Shown in pieces: positions 5,039 to 5,062 of a stretch of 5,062 bases of DNA. Origin of the DNA: Actinomycetota bacterium (GTDB taxonomy: Bacteria > Actinomycetota > Acidimicrobiia > Acidimicrobiales > Ilumatobacteraceae); the NCBI GenBank assembly GCA_005787025.1, contig SYCH01000138.1, positions 1 to 5,062 on the forward strand, given 5' to 3'. The notes beneath the pieces were generated by a model. That model had not been told where the DNA came from. It ran no database searches and worked only from the letters and a program-made list of their open reading frames with translations. Made by a program: the position numbers and the translations under genes. Position 1 is the stretch's first letter. Each line of letters starts with the position of its first letter.

Positions 5039-5062
5039 GTGGGTTCGGTGCCCCAGCCAGCA

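Noticed and set aside
5039..5055. Possible tRNA T-arm at the right edge (GGG-TTCGGTG-CCC on the plus strand)
   Set aside because: Only three stem pairs form, and the loop has G where the invariant A58 of tRNA is expected. A tRNA next to dcd is known in mycobacteria, which prompted the check, but the bases here do not support one.

Overview
The window looks like ordinary core chromosome of a high-GC actinobacterium. The grounds are GC-rich third codon positions, GTG starts, an actinobacterial-type iron-sulfur ETF oxidoreductase, a Mycobacterium-like dCTP deaminase, and start codons that appear to be leaderless. The protein flavour would fit a class such as Acidimicrobiia, but that placement is inference. 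I see no mobile element, CRISPR array, tRNA, rRNA or sign of transfer.

Layout: (1) 1-53, minus strand: the first 17 codons of an unidentified, very acidic protein that runs off the left edge. (2) 54-118: a short divergent intergenic region with two palindromes and the gpmA promoter. (3) 119-865, plus: cofactor-dependent phosphoglycerate mutase (gpmA), followed by a hairpin. (4) 993-1418, plus: a stand-alone cyclic-nucleotide-binding domain protein with no output domain. (5) 1482-3752, plus: a large membrane-anchored Fe-S oxidoreductase of the EtfD/EMO family, ending at a long hairpin shared with the convergent gene. (6) 3815-4399, minus: the ribosome-assembly GTPase EngB (YihA/YsxC). (7) 4456-5025 (an upstream GTG at 5034 is also possible), minus: dCTP deaminase, probably the bifunctional dCTP deaminase/dUTPase type.

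The genes serve central metabolism and housekeeping: glycolysis, electron transfer from acyl-CoA oxidation to the quinone pool, 50S subunit assembly and dUMP supply. They do not form one operon. Each of the five complete genes has a TANNNT -10-like box 6-9 bases before its start codon and no Shine-Dalgarno sequence, and GC-rich hairpins lie between the units. This suggests separately transcribed, largely leaderless genes. The functional link most worth testing is between the cyclic-nucleotide sensor and the adjacent EtfD-like protein. I did not find a convincing undescribed system. The best second-look items are the leaderless architecture, the corrected dcd start it implies, and that adjacent pair.
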